Shown here in pieces: positions 34,364 to 43,656 of a stretch of 64,000 nucleotides of DNA. The translations under genes and the position numbers were made by a program. The DNA is from Paracoccus aerodenitrificans (GTDB lineage Bacteria > Pseudomonadota > Alphaproteobacteria > Rhodobacterales > Rhodobacteraceae), in contig NZ_CP115784.1 in assembly GCF_027913215.1 (NCBI RefSeq), forward strand, positions 930,001-994,000. Reading direction: 5' to 3'. Within the stretch, counting starts at the first letter, position 1. The number at the start of each line of letters is the position of its first letter. Under the pieces are notes generated by a model. It made no database searches. It was not told the origin of the DNA and worked only from the letters and a program-made list of their open reading frames with translations.

Positions 34364-36907
34364 ATGACACGCTTTGTTGAGCTTTCGGATATTGTCGAGA
34401 TCACCTCTGATTCGGGGATCGATACCGCTGTGCATGGCTGGCGGGCGAAATGCCTGCAGCGTCTGGTACGGATGGACCTGCCGGTGCCGCGTTCTTTTGC
34501 CATTGCCGCAAAAGCGGTCCGCGCGATGGCACAGGGTGCCATGCCCGATGCCGACGCGATAGGTGCGCTGTTCGCGAATGGCGAGGGGCTTGTCATCGTG
34601 CGGCCCTCTGCGGTCAAGCCGGAATGGGGCGGTCCGGGAACGGTTCTGAATGTCGGTATCAACGATGAATGCTATCGCCGGTTGAAGAAAAGCCACGGCA
34701 AGGATGCTGCGGACGCGATTTATCTGGCCTTCGTGCAATCCTATGCCATCAATGTGGCGCGGCTTGACCCTGACATGTTCTCTGAAAGCGGAGAGGGGGC
34801 GCTGGATCGTGCACTTGCCGCCTATCGCTCTGAAATGGATGAGGAATTCCCTCAGGACCCGATCCGGCAATTGACCGGAGTCCTGCGGTCCATGGCGCGG
34901 GCATGGGATGCGCCGACTGCGCGGATGCTGCGTCAGGCCAAGGGTGCTCCGGGGGATGCGCCTCTGGGGCTGGTGGTTCAGCAGATGGCCTTGGCGGTCG
35001 GGCCGGGGCTGACCGGCTCGGGGACGATACAACTGATCGACAGCGTGACCGGGGCGACAGGGATCAGTGGTCGTTTCAGGGGGCAGATGCATGGCGAGAC
35101 CCGGGGGCAGGGCGCCGAAACGCTGTATCTCACCACGGATGAGCGCGGCCCGGCCCTTGAAGACGCCGCACCCGGGCTGTTCGCCGATCTCGTTGAATAT
35201 TGCCGCGCCGCGCGGATTCGTCTGCGCGATGAAATGATGATCGAGTTCGTTATTTCCGATGGACGCCTGTCGATCATCGACGCGCTTCGGGTGCAGCGTT
35301 CATCCCGCGCGGCGGTTCGGATTGCGGTGAATCTGGCAGAGGACGGGATCATCCCCGCCGAAGAGGCCGTGATGCGGGTCGAGCCTCGCGCCCTGTCCGA
35401 ACTGATGCATTATCAGGTGGACCCTCGAGCGCCGCGCGACATCATCGTGCGCGGCATCGACGCCAGCCCGGGCGCGGCGACGGGCCGGATCGTTTTCACG
35501 GCTGCCGCCGCACAGGCCTGCGCGGCTCGTGGTGAGTCCTGTATCCTGGTCCGGCGTGAGACCTCGCCCGAAGATATTCGCGGCATGCATGCGGCTGTTG
35601 CCGTGTTGACGGAACGCGGCGGCATGACCAGTCATGCGGCCGTGATCGCGCGGGGTCTGGGCCTTCCCTGCATTGTCGGCGCAAGCGGAATCCGCATCGA
35701 CGCCCGCGCCGGGATTCTTCGCGCCGGGAAGCGCAGCTTCCGCGAGGGCGATGAAATCACCGTTGACGGGACCTCGGGCGAGGTTCTTGCCGGATCGGCT
35801 GAAATGCTGGAACCGGCGCTTGACGATTGCTTCAGCAAGCTTCTCGACTGGGCGGACGAGGCCCGCGATCTGGGTGTCCGCGCCAATGCCGATACGCCGG
35901 AAGATGCTCGCACCGCACGGATGTTCAACGCCGAGGGGATCGGTCTGTGCCGGACCGAACATATGTTCTTCGATGAAATGCGGCTGCCGATCATGCGCGA
36001 GATGATCTTTGCCGACAGCCCGGATGATCGCCGCGTCGCGCTTGCAAGGCTGCTTCCGATCCAGCGTCAGGACTTTACTGAGCTGTTCGGCATCATGGCG
36101 GGCCTGCCGGTGACGATCCGGCTGTTCGATCCGCCCTTACATGAGTTCCTGCCTCAGGAGCGCGACGGGATTCGTGAATTGGCGGAATCTCTGGATCTGC
36201 CGATTTCGGATGTCAGCCGCCGGATCGAGGCGCTGAGCGAGTTCAACCCGATGCTGGGGATGCGCGGCGTCCGGCTTGGCGTGACCATCCCTGAAATCTA
36301 CGACATGCAGGCCCGCGCGATTTTCGAGGCGGCGATTGCTGCGGCAAGCTCGGGCGAACCTGTGGTGCCGGAAATCATGATCCCTCTGGTCAGCGCCCGG
36401 CGCGAGGTCGAAATCGTGAAGAACCGAATCGACGCGGTCGCCGCTGCCGTGCGCAACGAAACCGGGAATGATTTCGCCTTCCGGCTTGGCGTGATGGTCG
36501 AAACACCCCGCGCCGCGCTCCGCGCCGGGGATATCGCGCGGCATTCGGCCTTTCTGTCTTTCGGGACGAACGACCTGACCCAGATGACCTATGGGCTGTC
36601 GCGCGACGATGCCGGGCGGTTCATGGGGGATTATGTCCAGCAGGGCGTTTACGATGAGGACCCGTTCCATATCCTTGATGAGGATGGCGTCGGAGAGTTG
36701 CTGCTGATCGGTACGCAGCGTGCGCGGGATGTCGATGCCGGGATCACCATCTCTGTATGCGGCGAACATGGCGGCAATCCGCAATCCATCGCATTCTGCC
36801 ACCGCGCCGGGCTGGATTACATCTCTTGCTCGCCTTTCCGTGTCCCTGTGGCCCGTCTTGCTGCGGCGCAGGAGTCGATTCGGGGCAGAACGGCGAAAAC
36901 ACGGTAA
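34364..36907 (+). CDS. Pyruvate, phosphate dikinase-like PEP-utilising enzyme with divergent ATP domain
   Basis: 847 aa. The central phosphohistidine domain (TERGGMTSHAAVIARGLG, about 420-440) and the C-terminal PEP/pyruvate barrel (RANADTPEDARTARMFNAEG, then LSFGTNDLTQMTYGLSRDD, then the catalytic cysteine of VCGEHGGNPQSIAFCHRAGL) are strongly PPDK-like. The N-terminal ATP-grasp half is not: the glycine-rich GGKGANLAEM-type loop reads HGWRAKCLQRL, and the SMPGMMDT-type loop reads EWGGPGT, although an arginine (VIVRPSA) remains. It may be a PPDK paralogue with altered nucleotide use. The start ATG lacks a strong ribosome binding site. A weak terminator follows. Confidence 0.8.
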   Translation: MTRFVELSDIVEITSDSGIDTAVHGWRAKCLQRLVRMDLPVPRSFAIAAKAVRAMAQGAMPDADAIGALFANGEGLVIVRPSAVKPEWGGPGTVLNVGINDECYRRLKKSHGKDAADAIYLAFVQSYAINVARLDPDMFSESGEGALDRALAAYRSEMDEEFPQDPIRQLTGVLRSMARAWDAPTARMLRQAKGAPGDAPLGLVVQQMALAVGPGLTGSGTIQLIDSVTGATGISGRFRGQMHGETRGQGAETLYLTTDERGPALEDAAPGLFADLVEYCRAARIRLRDEMMIEFVISDGRLSIIDALRVQRSSRAAVRIAVNLAEDGIIPAEEAVMRVEPRALSELMHYQVDPRAPRDIIVRGIDASPGAATGRIVFTAAAAQACAARGESCILVRRETSPEDIRGMHAAVAVLTERGGMTSHAAVIARGLGLPCIVGASGIRIDARAGILRAGKRSFREGDEITVDGTSGEVLAGSAEMLEPALDDCFSKLLDWADEARDLGVRANADTPEDARTARMFNAEGIGLCRTEHMFFDEMRLPIMREMIFADSPDDRRVALARLLPIQRQDFTELFGIMAGLPVTIRLFDPPLHEFLPQERDGIRELAESLDLPISDVSRRIEALSEFNPMLGMRGVRLGVTIPEIYDMQARAIFEAAIAAASSGEPVVPEIMIPLVSARREVEIVKNRIDAVAAAVRNETGNDFAFRLGVMVETPRAALRAGDIARHSAFLSFGTNDLTQMTYGLSRDDAGRFMGDYVQQGVYDEDPFHILDEDGVGELLLIGTQRARDVDAGITISVCGEHGGNPQSIAFCHRAGLDYISCSPFRVPVARLAAAQESIRGRTAKTR

Positions 36908-36937
36908 AACGGTGATTTACCAACCGTTCTGATTTTT
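36908..36937 (+). terminator. Terminator after the PPDK-like gene
   Basis: AACGGT (36908-36913) pairs with ACCGTT (36923-36928) around a 9-base loop, followed by GATTTTT. It begins at the stop codon. The stem is short, so termination may be partial. Confidence 0.6.
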
Positions 36938-37134
36938 CTGCGACTGCGAAATGGCGTGAATTCGCCAAATGAAGCCCAAACGGTCGGCGGGATTCTGCCT
37001 GAATCCTGTGCAGAACCTCTTTATCGGGAACATGCCGGGTTCTCGGGTAGTCAGCGCGGATCCGCTTTGTGTAGCTACCGCGTCTACCAGAGGGCAGCGA
37101 TCTGCCCGAAGCCCGAGATACAGGAAACATCCAG

Positions 37135-37650
37135 ATGAAGTCGCTGACACGTAAACTGGCTGCGTTTGTTTTGAGCATATCCGTTGCTGCGCCGGTTGCG
37201 GCCCCGATTGCCGCCAATGCCGACCCCGCTCAGGGTCCCGAAACCCTGATCCAAGCCCGTTCCGGCGGATCGGATTCGCTCGCCTGCCTGACCGAGGCGC
37301 TCTATTTCGAAGCCCGCGGCGAAGGCCGCAGCGGTCAGCGTGCCGTGGCCGAGGTGATCCTGAACCGTGTCGATAGCCGCGCTTTCCCGAACTCGGTCTG
37401 CGGTGTCGTGCATCAGCGCGGGCAGTTCAGCTATAAAAAGGGTCGCCGCATGTCGAACGCGGCTGCCGCAGCCCGTGCCCGCCAGATCGCGGCAGAGGCA
37501 CTTGCCGGAGCCGCCCGTACCCTGACCGATGGTGCGACCTATTTCCATACGACGCAGGTCCGTCCGTCCTGGTCGCGTCGCTTCACCCGCACCACCCAGA
37601 TCGGCAGCCATATCTTTTACCGCAATGGCCGCCGCGTGGCCTCCAACTGA
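37135..37650 (+). CDS. Cell wall hydrolase, SleB family
   Basis: 171 aa. A signal peptide (about residues 1-30, ending ANA) directs export. The Hydrolase_2/SleB domain covers about residues 50-165, with the catalytic glutamate in ALYFEARGEGRSGQRAVAEV and the conserved RGQFSYKKG and ATYFHTTQVRPSWSR pieces. Members cleave peptidoglycan as lytic transglycosylase-like enzymes. CAGGAAA precedes the ATG. The 227-bp gap upstream should hold its promoter, but no clear -35/-10 pair was identified. Confidence 0.88.
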   Translation: MKSLTRKLAAFVLSISVAAPVAAPIAANADPAQGPETLIQARSGGSDSLACLTEALYFEARGEGRSGQRAVAEVILNRVDSRAFPNSVCGVVHQRGQFSYKKGRRMSNAAAAARARQIAAEALAGAARTLTDGATYFHTTQVRPSWSRRFTRTTQIGSHIFYRNGRRVASN

Positions 37651-37705
37651 CCGGCATTCGCCCACGGCTGGTCCGGGGGCGTTTCCTTCCTGTCTGACTG
37701 GCCTC

Positions 37706-37731
37706 GCCCCTTGCGGCGGGGCTGTTTCTTT
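37706..37731 (+). terminator. Probable terminator after sleB
   Basis: GCCCC (37706-37710) and GGGGC (37718-37722) form a short GC stem followed by TGTTTCTTT. It stands 15 bp before the folB start, so the fol operon likely starts anew or by read-through. Confidence 0.45.
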
Positions 37732-37745
37732 GGAATTGGAGTCTC

Positions 37746-38528
37746 ATGGACGAGCCGGATCAGATTCACCTGCGGGATTACGTGATCGACGCCGAGATCG
37801 GCGCGTTTCAATCGGAACGTGGCCGGACTCAGCGGCTGCGTTTCAATCTGACGGTGGATCTGGCTGACCCTGTGGTCGGGGTTGCCGATGATGTGGACCG
37901 GATCCTGTCTTATGACGTGCTCACGGATGCCATCGCGACGGCAATCTCGGATGAGAGGTTCAATCTGCTGGAAACGCTGGCAGAGAAAATCGCGGCAGAA
38001 ATTCTGGCCCATCCGCGTGCCGGACATATCCGCGTCACGATCGAAAAGCTGGACCGCATTCCCGGCGCATTGGGCGTGACCCTGAACCGGCGGCGCGGTC
38101 GGGTGGATGCCGATGCCGGGATGCTGGCCCCGGTAGTCCTGTTTCACGGAACCGAAACGCCGCGACCGGATGGCGCCGTGATCCTGACCCCGGACGCGCC
38201 CCCTTTGCCGCTGCCGGGCGGCGGAAATGAGCGCCGCGTCGCGTTGCTGGCGCTGGATCAGGCAGCCTGGGCGCTTGGCGGCAGGCTTGGGCTGGACGTT
38301 GCCGATAACCGGACCGAGCTGGACTGGGCGGTCAAGGAAGCGCGGCCCATCATCTGGGCTCCGGCGCGGATGGCCGCCGATATTGCCGGGCTTGAGGCCG
38401 ATCCCATCGCAATTGCCCTCTGGCTGGCCGAGAGGATGGGCGCTCAGCGGCTGGACCTTGCCTTGCCCGCAGGAATGGCGATGCCGGATATCGCCAGCGA
38501 TATTCCTCTGCGCCGGGTCGGAGAATGA
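37746..38528 (+). CDS. folB: Dihydroneopterin aldolase with C-terminal extension
   Basis: 260 aa, about twice the usual length. Residues 1-120 are a FolB domain (HLRDYVIDAEIGAFQSERG, LSYDVLTDAIATAI, NLLETLAEKIAAEIL with the substrate glutamate, then TIEKLDRIPGALGVTL with the catalytic lysine), which makes 6-hydroxymethyl-dihydropterin in folate synthesis. Residues 125-260 (from about 38118) are a separate region of unrecognised function (LFHGTETPRPDG, RVALLALDQAAWALGG, IIWAPARMAADIAGLEADPI). The stop overlaps folP by ATGA, so folB-folP-glmM is one operon. Confidence 0.87.
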   Translation: MDEPDQIHLRDYVIDAEIGAFQSERGRTQRLRFNLTVDLADPVVGVADDVDRILSYDVLTDAIATAISDERFNLLETLAEKIAAEILAHPRAGHIRVTIEKLDRIPGALGVTLNRRRGRVDADAGMLAPVVLFHGTETPRPDGAVILTPDAPPLPLPGGGNERRVALLALDQAAWALGGRLGLDVADNRTELDWAVKEARPIIWAPARMAADIAGLEADPIAIALWLAERMGAQRLDLALPAGMAMPDIASDIPLRRVGE

Positions 38529-39505
38529 CGGATTACTGGCGGCCGATCCCGGAAGAGGGCGGCGATCTGCCCCTTGCCGGCGGGTGGCTGGGCTTTTCGC
38601 GGGTCGAGTTGCTGAAGCGCGGTGCGCAGCCGCAGATCCTTGAGGCAGGGCAGGCACCGGATGGGGTGTTGGAGCGGTTGACCGCCCGTCGCTTGCCGGT
38701 TTGCGGTATCGCGATGGATCGGCCCTCGCTGATGGGAATCGTCAATGTGACGCCGGACAGTTTTTCGGATGGCGGCTCTTATGACGGTATCGCCCAAGGC
38801 CGCAATCTGGCGGAGGCGGGGGCGGCGATGCTGGATATCGGCGGCGAATCCACCCGTCCCGGCGCTGCGGATATTTCCGTGCCGGATGAGATTTCGCGCG
38901 TCGTTCCCGTGATTGAGGCGCTGCGCGGAACTGTCCCGATTTCCGTAGATACGCGCAAGGCAGGGGTTGCAGATGCCGCCCTCGCGGCGGGGGCGGTGCT
39001 GGTCAACGATGTTTCGGGCTTCGACTTCGATCCCGACCTGCCGCGCGTGGTCGCCGAACGCGGCGCGGGGCTGTGTCTGATGCATGCTCAGGGCGTTCCG
39101 GCGACCATGCAGGACGATCCGCATTACGAGGATGTGCTTCTGGATGTCTATGACGCGCTTGAAGCGCGGGTGTCGCGGGCCGTGGCGGGAGGGATCCGGC
39201 GTGAGCGCATCATGATTGATCCGGGGATCGGCTTCGGCAAGACGCTGGCGCATAATCTTGCCATTCTTGCGCGGATCAGCCTGTTTCATGGGATCGGCTG
39301 CCCGATTCTGCTGGGGATATCTCGCAAACGCTTTATCGGGTCGCTTGCCGCGCAGCCCGATCCGCGGCAGCGTGATCCCGGCTCGCTTGCCGTGACGCTT
39401 GCGGCGACCGGGCAGGGTGTGCAGATGCATCGTGTGCATGATGTGGCAACCGCCGCACAGGGATTGGCGTTGTGGAATGCAGTGACGGGAAGGATGACGG
39501 AATGA
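38525..39505 (+). CDS. folP: Dihydropteroate synthase
   Basis: 326 aa. Joins 6-hydroxymethyl-dihydropterin diphosphate and p-aminobenzoate; the target of sulfonamides. The loops are intact: [76 protein letters not shown] and GISRKRFIG. The first 60 residues form an N-terminal extension found in Rhodobacteraceae members. It overlaps folB and glmM by ATGA on both sides. Confidence 0.95.
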   Translation: MTDYWRPIPEEGGDLPLAGGWLGFSRVELLKRGAQPQILEAGQAPDGVLERLTARRLPVCGIAMDRPSLMGIVNVTPDSFSDGGSYDGIAQGRNLAEAGAAMLDIGGESTRPGAADISVPDEISRVVPVIEALRGTVPISVDTRKAGVADAALAAGAVLVNDVSGFDFDPDLPRVVAERGAGLCLMHAQGVPATMQDDPHYEDVLLDVYDALEARVSRAVAGGIRRERIMIDPGIGFGKTLAHNLAILARISLFHGIGCPILLGISRKRFIGSLAAQPDPRQRDPGSLAVTLAATGQGVQMHRVHDVATAAQGLALWNAVTGRMTE

Positions 39506-40845
39506 CGCGGAAGCTGTTCGGAACGGATGGAGTCAGGGGCAGGGCCAACAGCGACCCGATGACGGCAGAGATGGCCCTGCGGCTTGGCGCTGCGGCCGGT
39601 CGCTATTTCCGGCGTGACGGGCGCAACGGACACCGCGTGGTGATCGGAAAAGATACAAGGCTTTCCGGCTATATGCTGGAAAATGCGCTGACTGCGGGGC
39701 TGACCTCTACCGGCATGAATGTGCTGTTGCTGGGGCCGGTGCCGACTCCGGCGGTCGGCTTCCTGACCCGCTCCATGAGGGCGGATCTGGGCATCATGAT
39801 CTCGGCCAGCCATAACCCTGCGGATGATAACGGCATCAAGTTCTTCGGCCCGGACGGGTTCAAGCTGTCCGATGATGCCGAATCTGAGATCGAGCGGATC
39901 CTGTCCGGCCAGATCCGCCCCGCAGAGCCTGCCCGCATCGGACGGGCGCGGCGCATCGATGACGGGCGCGGGCGCTATGTCGAATATGCCAAGACGACTT
40001 TCCCCGCCGGTCAGAGGCTGGACGGGCTGCGCGTCGTGGTGGATTGCGCGAACGGGGCCGCCTATCGTGCCGCGCCGGATGTGCTGTATGAGCTGGGTGC
40101 CGATGTCGTGTCCCTCGGGGTAGAGCCGGACGGGCGGAACATCAATGACGGGGTCGGCTCGACCCATCCTCAGGCTGCCGCTCAGATGGTGCTGGACAGG
40201 CGGGCGGATCTTGGGATCTGTCTCGACGGCGATGCGGACCGCGTGGTGATTATCGACGAGAAGGGCCGGATCGCGGATGGCGATCAGCTTATGGCGCTGA
40301 TGGCCGGAAGATGGGCCGCGCAGGAACGGCTGAAGGGCGGGGCGCTTGTCGCGACGGTTATGTCCAATCTCGGGCTTGAGCGCTATCTTCAGTCACGCAA
40401 GCTGCGGCTGGAGCGGACGAAGGTCGGCGACCGCTATGTTGTCGAGCGGATGCGCGAAGGTGGCTTCAATCTGGGCGGAGAGCAGTCGGGCCATATCGTC
40501 ATGACCGATTATGCCACAACCGGAGACGGGCTGATCGCCGGTCTGCAATTCCTCTCCGCAATGGCCGATACCGGCAAGACCGCCTCGGAGTTGAGCCATC
40601 AGTTCGACCCGGTGCCGCAGCTTCTGAAGAATGTGCGCTATGCTGCGGGCAAGGACCCTCTGGCGGCAGGCAATGTCCAGAAGGCGATTACTGACGGGGA
40701 AACGCGGCTGAACGGCTCTGGCCGGGTGCTGATCCGCAAATCCGGCACCGAACCGCTGATCCGCGTCATGGCCGAGGCCGAGGACGAAGCCATGCTGCGC
40801 GAGGTCGTGGACAGTATCGTTTCGGCGGTCGAGGACGCGGCCTGA
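39502..40845 (+). CDS. glmM: Phosphoglucosamine mutase
   Basis: 447 aa. Converts glucosamine 6-phosphate to glucosamine 1-phosphate for UDP-GlcNAc, feeding MurA. The phosphoserine loop [13 protein letters not shown] contains S103, the metal loop is DGDADR, the sugar loop GGEQSGH, and the phosphate loop [12 protein letters not shown]. The ATG at 39502 overlaps the folP stop by ATGA and gives the family start [12 protein letters not shown]. Third gene of folB-folP-glmM, an arrangement known across alphaproteobacteria. Confidence 0.96.
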   Translation: MTRKLFGTDGVRGRANSDPMTAEMALRLGAAAGRYFRRDGRNGHRVVIGKDTRLSGYMLENALTAGLTSTGMNVLLLGPVPTPAVGFLTRSMRADLGIMISASHNPADDNGIKFFGPDGFKLSDDAESEIERILSGQIRPAEPARIGRARRIDDGRGRYVEYAKTTFPAGQRLDGLRVVVDCANGAAYRAAPDVLYELGADVVSLGVEPDGRNINDGVGSTHPQAAAQMVLDRRADLGICLDGDADRVVIIDEKGRIADGDQLMALMAGRWAAQERLKGGALVATVMSNLGLERYLQSRKLRLERTKVGDRYVVERMREGGFNLGGEQSGHIVMTDYATTGDGLIAGLQFLSAMADTGKTASELSHQFDPVPQLLKNVRYAAGKDPLAAGNVQKAITDGETRLNGSGRVLIRKSGTEPLIRVMAEAEDEAMLREVVDSIVSAVEDAA

Positions 40846-40849
40846 GCGA

Positions 40850-41980
40850 TTATGCGGTGTTCCCTTTGACGGGGTTAAAGCCGTAAAGCCAGTCGAATCG
40901 CGCCATCAGGGCGGATGGCGCAATCCGGCTGAGACCCCGCAGCCCGGTATGCGCGATCAGCCTTGCCGGGCCGTGAAGGTGATAATTCCGGGCGTTCTTA
41001 TTCGCCATGTCCACGACACGCCGCACCCGTGCTTCCCGCAATGTCTGATATCGGGACAAGGCGGCTTGCTGGTCCTCATCTGCGTCCAGAGACGCGGCCA
41101 ATACCCAGGCATCCTCGATCGCCATGACCGCGCCCTGTGCCATGAATGGCAGGGTCGCGTGGGCGGCATCTCCGAGGATGACATGGCGGTCATCATGCCA
41201 GCGGGGCGCAACCTCATGACGGAACAGCCCCCAGATCCCGGTTTGCGTGACCCGCTCAAGCCAGCCCGGAACCGGCCCCGCAAACCCGGCGAAGGCGTCG
41301 CGCAGGTTTTGAGGATCGTCTTCATGCGACCACCCCTCGCTGGTCCAGTCGGGTCGCTCGATCACCGCAACGATATTCCGCAGCCCGTTCGCGAGGGGAT
41401 AGCTTACCAGATGCCGACCCGGCCCCATGAAAACTCGGGCGAATATATCGTCCGTGTCGTCGTCGATCACCGCCCGCCACGCCGTCTGACCTGTGAAAAA
41501 CGGCTTTGCCGGACCGTTGAGATATGCGCGTACGCGGCTATGCAGCCCGTCCGCGCCAATGATCAGGCCGGTTTCGGGAAACGAGGTGACCTCTTGCCCA
41601 AGCGTAATCCTGACACCTGCCTGACGCGCCGCCTGTTCCAGCAACTCGACCAGCCGGGCGCGGTGGATAAAACGGAAAGAACTTCCGGGAAAGCGTGATG
41701 CCAGAGGCAGTTTCGCCACTTGCCGCCCGTGATTGTCATTCAGGATAACACCCTGAGAATGGGCGGATGCCTGTTTCAGATCCTGCAACACGCCCAACGC
41801 ATCCAGAACGAATCCGGCATTGGGAGAGATCTGCAACCCCGCGCCGACCTCTCGAAAGGCTCCCGCACGTTCGGACAGTTCAACCACTGCCCCACGCCGC
41901 GCGAGGGCCAAAGCGACGGTCAGCCCTGCAATGCCGCCGCCAATGATGAAGATTTCCCTGCCCGCAAGGTGATTGCTCAT
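40850..41980 (-). CDS. FAD-dependent aromatic monooxygenase (salicylate hydroxylase-like)
   Basis: 376 aa, class A flavoprotein monooxygenase. The Rossmann loop GGGIAGLTVALALARRG (about 12-28), the GADGLHSRVR motif (DG motif) and the GD motif HVILGDAAHATLPFMAQGA are present. The substrate is unknown; related proteins hydroxylate salicylate or 3-hydroxybenzoate, or act in quinone synthesis. The frame is open to 42013, but MSNHLAGREIFII at 41980 fits the family. It ends 4 bp from the convergent glmM stop. No catabolic neighbours are present. Confidence 0.88.
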   Translation of the reverse strand: MSNHLAGREIFIIGGGIAGLTVALALARRGAVVELSERAGAFREVGAGLQISPNAGFVLDALGVLQDLKQASAHSQGVILNDNHGRQVAKLPLASRFPGSSFRFIHRARLVELLEQAARQAGVRITLGQEVTSFPETGLIIGADGLHSRVRAYLNGPAKPFFTGQTAWRAVIDDDTDDIFARVFMGPGRHLVSYPLANGLRNIVAVIERPDWTSEGWSHEDDPQNLRDAFAGFAGPVPGWLERVTQTGIWGLFRHEVAPRWHDDRHVILGDAAHATLPFMAQGAVMAIEDAWVLAASLDADEDQQAALSRYQTLREARVRRVVDMANKNARNYHLHGPARLIAHTGLRGLSRIAPSALMARFDWLYGFNPVKGNTA

Positions 41981-42118
41981 GGTCGGAACCCTGTCATCCG
42001 TGTCCTGCCACACAGGGGTCTGGCTCTGCAGAGCCGCCCGCGGATCATTGCTGCGCTCCGCATCCGGTCACGCGATGCTCTTCGCCGATTGCCGATAACA
42101 ATCCTGCAAGACATACAG

Positions 42119-42148
42119 GCTGACCGACCAGAAATCCGCACGGTCAGC
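42119..42148 (-). terminator. Hairpin downstream of dksA
   Basis: GCTGACCG (42119-42126) pairs with CGGTCAGC (42141-42148) around a 14-base loop, 9 bp after the dksA stop on the minus strand. The following bases are only moderately T-rich. Confidence 0.45.
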
Positions 42149-42156
42149 GCCCGGGA

Positions 42157-42579
42157 TCAGTCCCCGCGATGCACACGCTCACGGCGTTCGTGCTTTTCCT
42201 GTGCCGCGACAGTCATTGTTGCAATTGGCCGCGCATCCAGACGCTTGAGGCTGATCGGCTCTCCGCTGACCTCGCAATAGCCGTATTCGCCGCTGCCGAT
42301 ACGGCGCAAGGCTGCGTCGATCTTGCCGACCAGCTTGCGCTGACGGTCGCGGGTGCGAAGCTCAAGCGCCCGGTCGGTCTCCTCTGAGGCGCGATCCGCA
42401 AGATCCGGCACATTGCGTGCGCTGTCCTGCAACCCTTCAAGGGTCTCGGCCGATTGTTCGAGAAGTTCGGCCTTCCAAGCCTCCAACTTACGGCGGAAAT
42501 ATTCCAGCTGGCGATCGTTCATAAACGGTTCGTCTTCGGCTGGGCGATAATCATCGGGCAGGAAAATCTGCTGTTTCAT
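42157..42579 (-). CDS. dksA: RNA polymerase-binding transcription factor DksA (single-cysteine type)
   Basis: 140 aa. A coiled coil with the acidic tip (RNVPDLADRASEETDRALELR, tip residues D-x-x-D-x-A) enters the RNA polymerase secondary channel with ppGpp. The zinc-finger region reads GYCEVSGEPISLKRLDARPI and then lacks the second cysteine pair, so only one of four zinc cysteines remains. This zinc-independent form is known in Rhodobacter-type alphaproteobacteria. The start at 42579 gives the conserved FLPDDYRPAEDEPFM opening. Monocistronic. Confidence 0.93.
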   Translation of the reverse strand: MKQQIFLPDDYRPAEDEPFMNDRQLEYFRRKLEAWKAELLEQSAETLEGLQDSARNVPDLADRASEETDRALELRTRDRQRKLVGKIDAALRRIGSGEYGYCEVSGEPISLKRLDARPIATMTVAAQEKHERRERVHRGD

Positions 42580-42743
42580 TCGTCCTCCGACGGATCGAGG
42601 TGCCTGTCCCCCGGTCCTCGGCGCATCCCTTAAAGGAAGCCGGAGCGCTTGTCACTAGCCCATTCTTTCAACTCGCGCCCCTGCATCCTTGCTGTGATCC
42701 CTGCCGGTGGATAGGTTGCGCGGGTCACGCAGAAGGAACTGTC

Positions 42744-43586
42744 ATGAAATTCGCTTCAACAGAAACCTATGTCGCGCCGCCCGATCTGGCGATGGCCGTG
42801 AATGCCGCCGTGACGCTTGAGCGTCCTCTGCTGGTCAAGGGAGAGCCGGGGACGGGAAAAACTGAACTGGCACGGCAGGTTGCGGCGTCGCTTGACCTGC
42901 CGATCATCGAATGGAACGTGAAATCCACCACCAAGGCGCAGCAGGGGCTGTATGAATATGACGCGGTCAGCCGGCTGCGCGACAGCCAGCTTGGCGATGA
43001 GCGCGTGCATGACGTTTGCAATTACATCCGTAAGGGAAAATTGTGGCAGGCATTCGAGGCTTCGGGAAAAGTTGTCTTGTTGATAGATGAGATCGACAAG
43101 GCGGATATCGAATTTCCTAATGACCTTCTTCAGGAACTCGACCGGATGGAGTTCCATGTCTATGAGACCGGCGAGACGGTGCAGGCGTCGCACCGGCCAG
43201 TGGTCGTTATTACCTCAAATAATGAAAAAGAACTGCCGGATGCGTTTCTGCGGCGCTGCTTTTTCCATTATATCCGCTTCCCCGATCCCGAGACCCTCTC
43301 GCGCATTGTGTCCGTCCATTATCCGGGCCTGAAGCCGCGCCTGCTGGATCAGGCGCTGACGCAGTTCTTCGAGATCCGCGAGGTGCCGGGGCTGAAGAAG
43401 AAACCCTCGACCTCGGAGCTTCTGGACTGGCTGAAGCTGATCCTGGCAGAAGATCTGTCGCCCGAGGATCTGAAGCTTGCGCCGGATCAGATGTTGCCGA
43501 AACTGCATGGGGCGCTTCTGAAGAATGAACAGGATGTGGCGCTGTTCGAGAAGCTGGCACTCATGGCGCGGCGGCAGGGCAGGTAG
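42744..43586 (+). CDS. MoxR-type AAA+ ATPase
   Basis: 280 aa. Walker A (GEPGTGKTE, about 36-44), Walker B (VVLLIDEIDKAD), sensor 1 (VVVITSNNEKELPDAFL) and the arginine finger region (LRRCFFHYIRFPD) are in place. MoxR ATPases act as chaperones that insert cofactors or metal, usually beside a von Willebrand A-domain gene. No such partner follows; the next gene is a GNAT acetyltransferase. GAAGGA precedes the ATG at 42744; the longer frame to 42600 has no support. Confidence 0.9.
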   Translation: MKFASTETYVAPPDLAMAVNAAVTLERPLLVKGEPGTGKTELARQVAASLDLPIIEWNVKSTTKAQQGLYEYDAVSRLRDSQLGDERVHDVCNYIRKGKLWQAFEASGKVVLLIDEIDKADIEFPNDLLQELDRMEFHVYETGETVQASHRPVVVITSNNEKELPDAFLRRCFFHYIRFPDPETLSRIVSVHYPGLKPRLLDQALTQFFEIREVPGLKKKPSTSELLDWLKLILAEDLSPEDLKLAPDQMLPKLHGALLKNEQDVALFEKLALMARRQGR

Positions 43587-43645
43587 GGGGCGCAGCCCCC
43601 TCGCGCCGGGGCGCTCACCCCCGGGATATTTGCGCCAGGCTGAAT
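43586..43645. repeat. Intergenic repeat copy 2 (CAAATATCCCGGGG element with hairpins)
   Basis: Contains hairpin GGGGGC-GCA-GCCCCC (43586-43600), a GC-rich stretch and then CCCCCGGGATATTTGCGCCAGGCTGAA. The reverse complement shares CCTGG-NN-CAAATATCCCGGGG with copy 1 at 23684-23730. It starts at the last base of the MoxR stop codon and ends just before the GNAT ribosome binding site, so it fills the whole gap. Confidence 0.6.
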
Positions 43646-43656
43646 AGGAGCTTTCG

